DNA of 64,000 nt from UTCFX2 sp963827155 (GTDB taxonomy: Bacteria > Chloroflexota > Anaerolineae > Anaerolineales > UBA4823). Below, one piece after another: positions 34,462 to 42,341 of this stretch (position 1 is the stretch's first letter; each line of letters opens with the position of its first letter). The translations under genes and the position numbers were made by a program. The notes under the pieces are model-generated. The model was given only the letters and a program-made list of their open reading frames with translations, was not told where the DNA came from and made no database searches. The DNA lies in assembly GCA_963827155.1 (NCBI GenBank), contig CAWGZV010000002.1, positions 2,542,001 through 2,606,000 of the forward strand, written 5' to 3'.

Positions 34462-35838
34462 CTAATCCTGGGCTGGCAAAGTCAGGATGAACTTAGCGCC
34501 ACCTGAAGGATCATTTGCCGCAGTCAGTGAGCCCCCTTGTGCTACAGCCAGCTTGCGAGCAATCGCCAGACCCAGACCAGCGCCTCCTTCCGAACGGCTG
34601 CGTGAACGGTCGGCGCGATAGAAGCGCTCGAAAATGTGCTCCAGCGCCTCCGGTGGGATTCCAGGTCCACTATCCTGGACTACAACCTGGATACGTCCAT
34701 TTTCTTTGTCGATAGTGAGCAAAATTTCGCCACCTTCAGGTGTATAGCGCAGTGCGTTCGAAAGCAAGTTCCCCAGAATCTGATCCAAGCGCTGAGGATC
34801 AACCATCACAGTGGTTGGCTTCGAAGAAGCAGTACGGTCATCAATATGCAACTGGACCTTATGTGCTGCTGCCTGGGGGTTGAATTGAACAACCACGCGT
34901 TGAACTTGATCAGAAAGGTCAACCCGTGTACATTCAAGCTTCAATTCCCCGTCATCCACAAGTGCGATTGTCCGCAGGTCTTCGACAAGGCGAGTAAGCA
35001 GCTGGTTTTGTTCCAATATGGGCTCGAGCGCCTCAGGTGACAGCGGATAAATTCCATCCTGCAGCGCTTCCAGGTTAGCACGCTGAACCGCCAAGGGATT
35101 CCGAAGCTCGTGGGCTACATCTGCCGTCAATGCCTTACGATTTTGTTCAGCTTTCTGGAGCGAATTTGCCATGACGTTAAACGTATTTGCCAGTACGGCT
35201 AATTCGTCCTTACCTTTAATCGAAACCCTCTGAGATAAATCACCTTGACCAAGCCTGCCGGCTGCCTGGGTGAGGGCACGCACCGGTTTCATTAAACTGG
35301 TTGCGAGTAATATGGAAAGCAGTAAGGCAAGCCCTGCCGAGATCAGACCGGCTGTCAGCGCAGCCCGAGTAAGCCGCGCCACCAGAAAGGTCTCATCACC
35401 CTGGTTGAAATTCATCCCGCCTTCGCCAAGCAGGTATCCCACGGTTCGCCCATCCACCCGGATTTCGATAGCGCTGGTAAATTCATTCCGATTAAATGAG
35501 CCGAAAGGATTCGACCCAAGCGTATCGGCAACGACAGCTCCCTGGGCATCTGAGATACGAAGCCGCTGGCGCATCATCCCGCCCATACCACTTCCCATCC
35601 CATACCCCTGACCATGCTGAGGTCCCTGGGTCTTCAGTAATCTATCTACTCCCTGCCAGGATCCATGAATACGATAGTAATTTTGGAGCGAGTCCAACAA
35701 TCCGCCTGCTGCGGTCATACCCCCTCTCACCATAAAAGCTCTGACGGCAGTCGTCGTATTCTTCCTGGCGATCAGCACCACGCTGAAAACAGAAACCAGA
35801 CCAATCAATGCAAATGATAAGAAAAGTCGCAGACGCAT
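34462..35838 (-). CDS. Sensor histidine kinase with Met-rich ectodomain
   Basis: 458 residues. TM1 at 5-24; an extracytoplasmic region of about 130 residues; TM2 at 160-182; HAMP (MKPVRALTQAAGRLGQGDL, from 182); HisKA with phospho-acceptor His242 in ADVAHELRNPL; HATPase with N box LLSNALRY, G1 DSGPGIP, F box FERFYRAD and G2 GAGLGLAI. It resembles BaeS-type kinases. The ectodomain holds a Gly/Met/His patch (His75, Met81, Met85, Met88, Met89), which could bind a soft metal such as Cu(I) or Ag(I). It starts 9 nt after the response regulator stop. A Met-rich secreted protein encoded just upstream may belong to the same response. Confidence 0.88.
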   Translation of the reverse strand: MRLRLFLSFALIGLVSVFSVVLIARKNTTTAVRAFMVRGGMTAAGGLLDSLQNYYRIHGSWQGVDRLLKTQGPQHGQGYGMGSGMGGMMRQRLRISDAQGAVVADTLGSNPFGSFNRNEFTSAIEIRVDGRTVGYLLGEGGMNFNQGDETFLVARLTRAALTAGLISAGLALLLSILLATSLMKPVRALTQAAGRLGQGDLSQRVSIKGKDELAVLANTFNVMANSLQKAEQNRKALTADVAHELRNPLAVQRANLEALQDGIYPLSPEALEPILEQNQLLTRLVEDLRTIALVDDGELKLECTRVDLSDQVQRVVVQFNPQAAAHKVQLHIDDRTASSKPTTVMVDPQRLDQILGNLLSNALRYTPEGGEILLTIDKENGRIQVVVQDSGPGIPPEALEHIFERFYRADRSRSRSEGGAGLGLAIARKLAVAQGGSLTAANDPSGGAKFILTLPAQD

Positions 35839-35847
35839 GATAATAAT

Positions 35848-36537
35848 CTATTGAGGTTCCAAACGCATGAAGCGATATCCTATACCAAAAACAGTTTCAA
35901 TATAACGCGGATTTCGCGGATCAACTTCCAGCTTGGCGCGTAAATTCTTGATATGGGCATCTATTGTTCGCTCATAGCCCTCGTAGGCAACGCCCTGGGT
36001 AGCTTCCAAGAGCTGCAGACGGGAAAATGCACGTCCTGGCTGTGCGGCAAGTATGCTGAGCAAGCTGAATTCGGTTGGGGTTAGGTCTAAAACCGTATCA
36101 TCCCGGCGAGCGAAATGACTTTCCAAGTCAATTTCCAATCCTGCGACCCGCAGCACCTCAGGATCACTTGAGGGAGACTCGGTACGGCGCAGCAGCGCTC
36201 GGACGCGCGGAATCACTAATTTTGGGGAAAATGGCTTGGTTATGTAATCGTCTGCGCCAAGCTCCAACCCAATCAGCTCATCAGATTCTTCCACCCGCGC
36301 CGTCAGCATGATGATCGGAGTGGTGGATTTGCGCCGGATTTCACGGGCAACATCCAGCCCATCCATTCCCGGAAGGTTTAGATCCAGCAGAACGAGATCC
36401 GGATGCTTGTGCTCCCAGATCGAAAGACCGGTGTCGCCGCGCTGCGCTGTGAGAACCGAAAATCCTGCCTGCTCGAGATACGAGCGAAGGATTTTTACCA
36501 GCTCAGGTTCGTCTTCAATAACTAAGATAGCAGACAT
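35848..36537 (-). CDS. OmpR/PhoB-family response regulator
   Basis: 229 residues. Receiver domain: acidic pair IEDEPE, phospho-acceptor Asp52 in LVLLDLNLPGMDG, Thr79 in IIMLTAR, Lys101 in ITKPFSP. The C-terminal winged helix follows (LDLTPTEFSLLSILAAQPGRAFSRLQLL, then RTIDAHIKNLRAKLEVDPRNPRYIETVFGIGYRF). It activates or represses genes after phosphorylation by the adjacent kinase. An attTATAAT-type -10 (minus strand, 36599-36594) lies about 57 nt upstream without a good -35. No strong ribosome site is seen. Confidence 0.9.
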   Translation of the reverse strand: MSAILVIEDEPELVKILRSYLEQAGFSVLTAQRGDTGLSIWEHKHPDLVLLDLNLPGMDGLDVAREIRRKSTTPIIMLTARVEESDELIGLELGADDYITKPFSPKLVIPRVRALLRRTESPSSDPEVLRVAGLEIDLESHFARRDDTVLDLTPTEFSLLSILAAQPGRAFSRLQLLEATQGVAYEGYERTIDAHIKNLRAKLEVDPRNPRYIETVFGIGYRFMRLEPQ

Positions 36538-36627
36538 AATAATCGGGAAGAAGCACTGCTTTAAGACTTATTGGGTAATTATTTCTCGTTTTAATTATAC
36601 ACTTCCAAGTTATTCGGGGAGGCGGGT

Positions 36628-36661
36628 AAAAAAAGCCGAACCTGGAGGTTCGGCTTTTTTT
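36628..36661 (-). terminator. Strong intrinsic terminator after the Met-rich protein gene
   Basis: AAAAAAAGCCGAACC (36628-36642), loop TGGA, GGTTCGGCTTTTTTT (36647-36661): a 15-bp stem with A/T flanks. It lies 17 nt after the stop of the Met-rich gene and separates it from the regulator-kinase operon. Confidence 0.9.
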
Positions 36662-36678
36662 ACTATGTTATCTGAAGC

Positions 36679-37230
36679 CTAGTAATTGTTCGTTTGAGGA
36701 TTTGAGACTGGAGGAGATGATGGGCTTCCCCAACGACCACCCCGACCAAAACCACCACCCATGCCTGGGCATCCACCAGCACCGCCCTGCCCAAATCTAT
36801 TTTGCATCCGGCTGAGCATCCAATCGGCCTGTTCCTGTGAAAGGACACCATCATCGACCATGTTTTTGACAGCAACTTTACGAGCCTCGAGCATTACTGT
36901 CTGGAATTCTTCAACCGTGAGACCTTGCTCAGCTGCGAAATCCCACATTGTTTTTCCGTCAGCGTATGCAGCTTCTAGGTCTTCTACACTCACACCCATC
37001 GCTTCAGCAAGCGCCGCTTCCATATACTCATGCATCGGTCCGAATTCACCGGCGCCTCGTTGACTCCACATACCCATTCCACCGCGACCCATTTGCCCGC
37101 GTCCCATGCCTGGACCAAACGGGGTTTGAGGGGTGGAAGGATTTGGGGTTTGAGCATAGGCGAAACCTGCAAATCCTAATGCAGCGACAACCACAACAGC
37201 TAATGTACCAATCAAGATAGTTTTCTTCAT
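36679..37230 (-). CDS. Secreted Met/Gly-rich protein
   Basis: 183 residues from ATG 37230, with AGGAG upstream. A signal peptide (MKKTILIGTLAVVVVAALG, cleavage after AYA) is followed by a Pro/Gly/Met segment (GMGRGQMGRGGMGM). A helical middle domain (YMEAALAEAMGVSVEDLEAAYADGKTMWDFAAEQGL, then DGVLSQEQADWMLSRMQNR) and a Gly/Arg/Cys tail (GGCPGMGGGFGRGG) complete it. The helical part recurs in many secreted proteins of unknown function. The Met residues could bind Cu(I)/Ag(I), but that is inference. Its position beside a two-component system with a Met-rich sensor supports a shared envelope-stress or metal role. Confidence 0.75.
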   Translation of the reverse strand: MKKTILIGTLAVVVVAALGFAGFAYAQTPNPSTPQTPFGPGMGRGQMGRGGMGMWSQRGAGEFGPMHEYMEAALAEAMGVSVEDLEAAYADGKTMWDFAAEQGLTVEEFQTVMLEARKVAVKNMVDDGVLSQEQADWMLSRMQNRFGQGGAGGCPGMGGGFGRGGRWGSPSSPPVSNPQTNNY

Positions 37231-37268
37231 CAAATTTGCTCCTATTATCAAATTTCTACTTTTCGAAG

Positions 37269-37294
37269 TCAATCAAGCTCTTGCACTTGATTGA
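37269..37294. promoter_or_regulatory. Inverted repeat upstream of the Met-rich protein gene
   Basis: TCAATCAAG (37269-37277), 8-nt spacer, CTTGATTGA (37286-37294): perfect 9-bp arms, 39-64 nt upstream of the ATG at 37230. Candidate operator; no T run follows, so a terminator is unlikely. Confidence 0.5.
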
Positions 37295-37392
37295 ACCTAT
37301 CATAACCATAAGATGTGAAGATTTGATGAAGAAGGATCGAATATCGTGTGAAATTCCAGCTACCTCATCCCTTTCTGCAAAGGCGAGGATCT

Positions 37393-38910
37393 TCATAATG
37401 CCTGAGAGCTAAGGCCAATTGAATTGAAAGTAGGTTTCAATGCGGGATATAAGGCTTTATACTGCTCGTAGGATTGCTGATACACGCCAACAGCCTGTTC
37501 CTCTGGGATTGTAGTTTGCAAAGTTCTAATCGCAGCCTGGCAGCTCTCCTTAACATCTTTCCAGACTCCAATCCCAACCCCAGAGAGCAAGGCGGCGCCA
37601 TAGGCAGCTCCCTCTGTGGTGTTTACGGTAACCAGCTCCGTAGCCAATACATCCGAGAGGATCTGCCGCCAGAGACTGCTCTTCGCACCTCCGCCTGAAA
37701 CGCGGACCTGGCGAATATCTCCCAAACCTGCCGAGCGGATCAATTCCATGCCATCGCGCAAGCCAAATGCCACACCTTCTAATACGGAACGGGTCATGTG
37801 CTGGCGCGAGTGGCGGATGGTCAGACCAACGAAAGCAGCGCGAGCAAGCGGATCTGGATGAGGTGTTCGCTCGCCGGTCAGGTAAGGTAAAAAGAAAAGA
37901 CCTTCTGAACCTGGGGAAACGTCATGAGCAGGAGCAAGCAAATCATCAAACGCGATTTCTGGGGCCAACGTATCGCGATACCACTGGAGCGACCCAGCGG
38001 CGGAAAGCATTACCCCCATCAAATGCCAGGTGTCTGGGATGGAATGACAAAAAGCATGCAGTCGACCCTGCTGCTCGATATATGGTTCGGGAGTAGCGGC
38101 AAAAACCACTCCAGAGGTTCCTAAAGTCAGAGCGACAATCCCAGGTTCGATTGCGCCAACACCAACAGCCTGCGCGGCCTGGTCGCCACCACCGCCAACC
38201 ACAGGTGTACCCGCCCGTAAACCGGTAATTTTGGCAGCTTCTTCCGTAATCTCCCCGGTAATCTCAGGTCCTTCAAAAGTCTTGGGCAGCCATTCAAGCG
38301 GGATCTCGAGGGTATTGAGCAACTCTTCGGACCAATTCCTCTTCCGCAGGTCAAAAAGCTGCATTCCAGAACCGTCGGCTTTATCGGCGGCATAAACACC
38401 AGTCAGACGAAAGCGGACATAATCTTTTGGGAGCAGAATATGGGCAATTTTCGCGAATACTTCCGGCTCGTGATTGCGAACCCAAATGATTTTTGGCGCG
38501 GTGAAACCTGTCAGAGCTTTGTTGCCAGTGATGTTCAGCAAGCGTGAGAAACCAACCAGGTTTGTGATCTCATCGCATTCGGCAGCGGTCCTCTGATCGT
38601 TCCAAAGGATCGCGGGTCTTAAGACCCGGTTTTCTGCGTCGAGCAGCACCAGACCGTGCATCTGACCGGTCAGACCTACGGTGCGCACCTGATCACCGGA
38701 CGCACCGGCGATTGCTAACGCTTTCCGGACGGATTGCGAGACACCATCCCACCAATCTGCGGGGTTCTGCTCCGACCACAGCGGGTATGGATTGGAGAGG
38801 GTTTGGGGTGTCGTCGCGCTGCTGACAACCTTTCCGCTCTCGTCGACTAACAAAGCCTTTGCGCCGGTCGTTGAAACATCAATGCCTAGAAGGAACGATT
38901 TAGTCTTCAT
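37393..38910 (-). CDS. xylB: Xylulokinase
   Basis: 505 residues, FGGY family. N-terminal LGIDVSTTGAKALLVDESGKV (phosphate binding), TGQMHGLVLLD with the family's substrate-site motif, LWNDQRTAAECDEI, KDYVRFRLTG, GGGDQAAQAVGVG, GLFFLPYLTGERTPHPDPLARAAFVGL, and the C-terminal GGGAKSSLWRQILSDVL. It phosphorylates D-xylulose with ATP, feeding the pentose phosphate pathway. The start lies 5 nt after the xylA stop, so the two form one operon; the ribosome site is weak, consistent with coupling. The pair and order are typical for D-xylose catabolism. Confidence 0.93.
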   Translation of the reverse strand: MKTKSFLLGIDVSTTGAKALLVDESGKVVSSATTPQTLSNPYPLWSEQNPADWWDGVSQSVRKALAIAGASGDQVRTVGLTGQMHGLVLLDAENRVLRPAILWNDQRTAAECDEITNLVGFSRLLNITGNKALTGFTAPKIIWVRNHEPEVFAKIAHILLPKDYVRFRLTGVYAADKADGSGMQLFDLRKRNWSEELLNTLEIPLEWLPKTFEGPEITGEITEEAAKITGLRAGTPVVGGGGDQAAQAVGVGAIEPGIVALTLGTSGVVFAATPEPYIEQQGRLHAFCHSIPDTWHLMGVMLSAAGSLQWYRDTLAPEIAFDDLLAPAHDVSPGSEGLFFLPYLTGERTPHPDPLARAAFVGLTIRHSRQHMTRSVLEGVAFGLRDGMELIRSAGLGDIRQVRVSGGGAKSSLWRQILSDVLATELVTVNTTEGAAYGAALLSGVGIGVWKDVKESCQAAIRTLQTTIPEEQAVGVYQQSYEQYKALYPALKPTFNSIGLSSQAL

Positions 38911-38915
38911 AGGAT

Positions 38916-40085
38916 CTACCGTACACCCAACAGCAGGTCGACTGTAAGCTGATCAAGCTTTTCATACCCTAAACCGCGCTGGCTGATGGCGGTGGTATCA
39001 AACTGGTACTCCTTCAGGGAAGCTGCTTTTTGAGGTGAATAATTCCCGTCAAATTGAGACATAGTGCCGTCGTCAGCATTAATATTTTTCAGGATTTCCT
39101 GGATCTCCGGGTCATTGTTAAATCTCATCGCTTTTTCTTTCAAAATCAAGTAAGTACGCATGCAACCGCGGGCAAATTCTTTCACGCCTTCATAATCTTC
39201 TGTTCGGTAAGCATGAGCGTCGAAATGACGACTGCCCTGATAACCAACATCCTCCAGGAACTTGACCAGGAAGAAAGATTGTTTCAAACTTTGAGATCCG
39301 AACCTCCAATCCTGGTCATAACGAAGGTAATTCTGATCATTGAGGTCTATGTGGAAAAGCTTCCTGGCCTCCCAAGCTTGTGCAACGGCATGAAGGAAAT
39401 TCAGCCCTGCCATATGTTCATGAGCGAATTCTGGATTGACACCGACCATCTCCGGATGATCCAGTGAGGGGATGAAGCCCAGCAAGGCACCCGTGGTAGG
39501 AAGGTAGATATCTCCACGCGGCTCATTAGGCTTAGCCTCTAAGGCAAACTTCAGGTCGTATTTTTGATCCCTCACATATTCGCAAAAGTAATTCAAGGCA
39601 TCGCGGAATCGGCTCAAACCCATGACAGGGTCTTTTGTAGAATCCAACTCAACACCCTCGCGCCCTCCCCAGAACACATATACTTTCGCGCCGAGCTCGA
39701 CTCCCAGGTCTATCGCCTGCATAGTTTTTTGGATGGCGAATTTCCTCACTTTCGGATCATTTGCCGTAAAAGCGCCATCTTTGAAAATTGGGTGACTAAA
39801 AAGGTTGGTGGTCGCCATTGGGACAACCAACCCTGTAGAATTTAGGGCCTTCTTAAAATCACGCACGATCTCGTCCCGCTCCGCGGGTGTGGCTTCAAAC
39901 GGCACCAGGTCATTGTCATGGAAATTGACACCATATGCGCCAACTTCTGCGAGAAGGTGAACAAGATCCGTTGGGGATAATAATTCACGAACTGGAGCAC
40001 CAAAAGGATCGCGCCCGGTACTGCCGACGGTCCACAAACCAAAAGTAAATTTATGCTCAGGTTTCGGTAGGTACAAATCTGTCAT
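38916..40085 (-). CDS. xylA: Xylose isomerase (actinobacterial-type, class I)
   Basis: 389 residues, the short class I form. Active-site motifs are intact: VNFHDNDLVPF with the ring-opening His, TTNLFSHPIFKDGAFTAND, VFWGGREGVE with Trp/Glu, LEAKPNEPRGD with metal-binding Glu and Lys, FAHEHMAGLNF, and FHIDLNDQ with metal ligands. It interconverts D-xylose and D-xylulose using two divalent cations in the cytoplasm. AAGGAGCAGG precedes the ATG. No xylose transporter or regulator gene is adjacent. First gene of the xylAB pair. Confidence 0.95.
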   Translation of the reverse strand: MTDLYLPKPEHKFTFGLWTVGSTGRDPFGAPVRELLSPTDLVHLLAEVGAYGVNFHDNDLVPFEATPAERDEIVRDFKKALNSTGLVVPMATTNLFSHPIFKDGAFTANDPKVRKFAIQKTMQAIDLGVELGAKVYVFWGGREGVELDSTKDPVMGLSRFRDALNYFCEYVRDQKYDLKFALEAKPNEPRGDIYLPTTGALLGFIPSLDHPEMVGVNPEFAHEHMAGLNFLHAVAQAWEARKLFHIDLNDQNYLRYDQDWRFGSQSLKQSFFLVKFLEDVGYQGSRHFDAHAYRTEDYEGVKEFARGCMRTYLILKEKAMRFNNDPEIQEILKNINADDGTMSQFDGNYSPQKAASLKEYQFDTTAISQRGLGYEKLDQLTVDLLLGVR

Positions 40086-40229
40086 TTTACCTGCTCCTTC
40101 TACTTATTATTTTTGATGAGAAACAAACCATGCCAGGCACCGGTGATGAATTTACCTTGACGAATCATTCAATCCATCAAAAAGATTTTACGATTTATCG
40201 TGATTGCCCACAGCCTAACCTGACCGGTT

Positions 40230-42269
40230 TCACTCATTTTCACCGCTGAGTAGGCGGATTTTTTCCCAGGGTTTGAGGTTGCTTTCTTCCGCCATAATGG
40301 TGCGCAATTCGTACATCTCATCTCGAAGCGCGGCCGCTTTTTCAAACTCGAGATTCTTTGCGGCTTCTTTCATCTGTTTTTCAATCTCGGAAATTACTCT
40401 CTGCAGCTCAGATTTTGGCAATCCGCCTGGACCGCGTACATGGTATTCAGAGCGCGGCTCTGCTACTGCTTTCAAGCTGAGCTGATCGGTCAAATCTCGC
40501 ACGGCTTTATAGATGCCTACCGGTTGAATCCCATGCGACTCATTAAAAGCAGCCTGCTTGGCCCGCCTGCGATTTGTCTCATCAATCGCCCTCCGCATGG
40601 AGTCAGTCATCACGTCGGCATACATGATTACCTTCCCCTCCACGTGGCGGGCAGCCCGCCCAATCGTTTGGATCAGGGCTGTACCGGAGCGAAGAAATCC
40701 CTCTTTGTCTGCATCCAGGATGGCAACCAAAGATACTTCTGGTAAATCTAATCCTTCGCGAAGCAAGTTAATTCCAACTATTACGTCAAATACGCCTAAT
40801 CGCAGATCACGCAGGATTCCAATCCGCTCCAGGGTATCGATTTCCGAATGCAGGTAATGAACTTTTACCCCCATTTCCATAAGATAATCCGACAGCTTCT
40901 CCGCCATACGCTTTGTCAGCGTAGTCACAAGGACCCTCTGCCCCCGTTCAACCCGAACACGAATTTCCTTGATTAAATCATCCACCTGCCCTTCAATCGG
41001 GCGAACTTCGACCTGTGGATCGACCAGTCCAGTAGGGCGGATGATCTGCTCCACAATCTGATCGGCGCGTTCCATTTCATAAGGACCAGGCGTCGCGGAG
41101 GTGTAAACCGTGTAACCCATCCGATTTTCAAACTCATCAAAGGTGAGCGGACGATTATCCAAAGCAGACGGCAGTCGGAATCCATAATCTACCAGGGTCT
41201 GTTTTCGAGAGCGGTCGCCGTTAAACATCCCACGGATCTGCGGCACAGTCATATGCGATTTATCCAGCACTAAAAGATAATCACTGGGCAGGTAATCCAT
41301 CAATGTCCAGGGAGCTGTTCCCTGGAGACGCTGATCCATGTGGCGAGAATAATTCTCAATTCCGGAACAGTAACCTACCTCCCGCAGCATTTCGAGGTCA
41401 TAAGTTGTGCGACTTTCGAGGCGCTGTGCTTCAAGCAATTTTTCTTCCGAACGGAATTGTTTGAGGCGTACAGCCAATTCCTCTTCAATATCGCTAATCG
41501 CCTGCTTAAGTTTGGTCTCTTCCGTGATAAAGTGTCTGGCTGGATAAATCGCGGTTGTCTTCAACTCCCGGCGCAGCTCTCCCGTTATCGAATCGAATTC
41601 AACAATGCGCTCGACCTGGTCGCCGAAGAAGGTTATTCGATAACCCAACCGATCCTGATAAGCAGGGATCACGTCCAGGCTGTCGCCGCGGACACGGAAA
41701 GTTCCGGGGCGAAGCTCCAGGTCATTGCGCTCATAGTGACCTTCGATGAGCTGACGCAGTAAAGCGTTGCGCCGGTAAATGTTACCGCTTTCCAGATTGA
41801 TCACGACGCGACCGTAGGCATCTGGATTTCCAATCCCATAAATACACGAAACCGAGGCAACGATGATTACATCCCGACGGGACATCAAAGCGGTTGTGGC
41901 AGCGAGGCGCAGGCGTTCGATCTCGGTATTGACATCCGAATCCTTCTCGATATAAAGATCGTGCCTGGGAACATAAGCCTCAGGCTGATAATAATCGTAG
42001 TAAGAAACGAAGTATTCAACTGCGTTCTCAGGAAAAAACTCTTTAAATTCTGCATAAAGTTGGGCGGCCAGGGTTTTATTATGCGCCATCACCAAAGCCG
42101 GCTTTTGGATTTTTTCGATCACAGCAGCGATCGTAAAGGTTTTGCCGGTACCGGTTGCGCCGAGAAGCACCTGGTCTCGGTAGCCATTCTCGATCCCTTC
42201 GACCAGCTCGCGAATTGCCTCTGGCTGATCGCCGGTAGGTTGATAGGGAGCATGCAGTTTAAATTCCAT
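40230..42269 (-). CDS. uvrB: Excinuclease ABC subunit B
   Basis: 679 residues, complete UvrB. Walker A LLGATGTGKTFT; the beta-hairpin region VSYYDYYQPEAYVPRHDLYIEKD that holds damaged DNA; DYLPSDYLLVLDKSHMT as helicase motif II region; VYTSATPGPYE; GINLLREGLDLPEV; QTIGRAARHVEGKVIMYAD; and a C-terminal UVR motif (KNLEFEKAAALRDEMYEL) that binds UvrC. It acts in nucleotide excision repair with UvrA and UvrC. The start is preceded by CCCCC and no ribosome site; the -10 box is only 7 nt away, suggesting a leaderless or nearly leaderless message. Confidence 0.97.
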   Translation of the reverse strand: MEFKLHAPYQPTGDQPEAIRELVEGIENGYRDQVLLGATGTGKTFTIAAVIEKIQKPALVMAHNKTLAAQLYAEFKEFFPENAVEYFVSYYDYYQPEAYVPRHDLYIEKDSDVNTEIERLRLAATTALMSRRDVIIVASVSCIYGIGNPDAYGRVVINLESGNIYRRNALLRQLIEGHYERNDLELRPGTFRVRGDSLDVIPAYQDRLGYRITFFGDQVERIVEFDSITGELRRELKTTAIYPARHFITEETKLKQAISDIEEELAVRLKQFRSEEKLLEAQRLESRTTYDLEMLREVGYCSGIENYSRHMDQRLQGTAPWTLMDYLPSDYLLVLDKSHMTVPQIRGMFNGDRSRKQTLVDYGFRLPSALDNRPLTFDEFENRMGYTVYTSATPGPYEMERADQIVEQIIRPTGLVDPQVEVRPIEGQVDDLIKEIRVRVERGQRVLVTTLTKRMAEKLSDYLMEMGVKVHYLHSEIDTLERIGILRDLRLGVFDVIVGINLLREGLDLPEVSLVAILDADKEGFLRSGTALIQTIGRAARHVEGKVIMYADVMTDSMRRAIDETNRRRAKQAAFNESHGIQPVGIYKAVRDLTDQLSLKAVAEPRSEYHVRGPGGLPKSELQRVISEIEKQMKEAAKNLEFEKAAALRDEMYELRTIMAEESNLKPWEKIRLLSGENE

Positions 42270-42276
42270 GGGGGCG

Positions 42277-42282
42277 ATTATA
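42277..42282 (-). promoter_or_regulatory. -10 box of uvrB, 7 nt from the ATG
   Basis: On the minus strand, a perfect TATAAT (42282-42277) is followed by CGCCCCC and the uvrB ATG. A matching -35 is not obvious. Confidence 0.55.
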
Positions 42283-42341
42283 CCCGGGATATCGTTTTAC
42301 TCTGGCAGTGCAGGAGAAACCCGATCAACCAGACAACTGGA

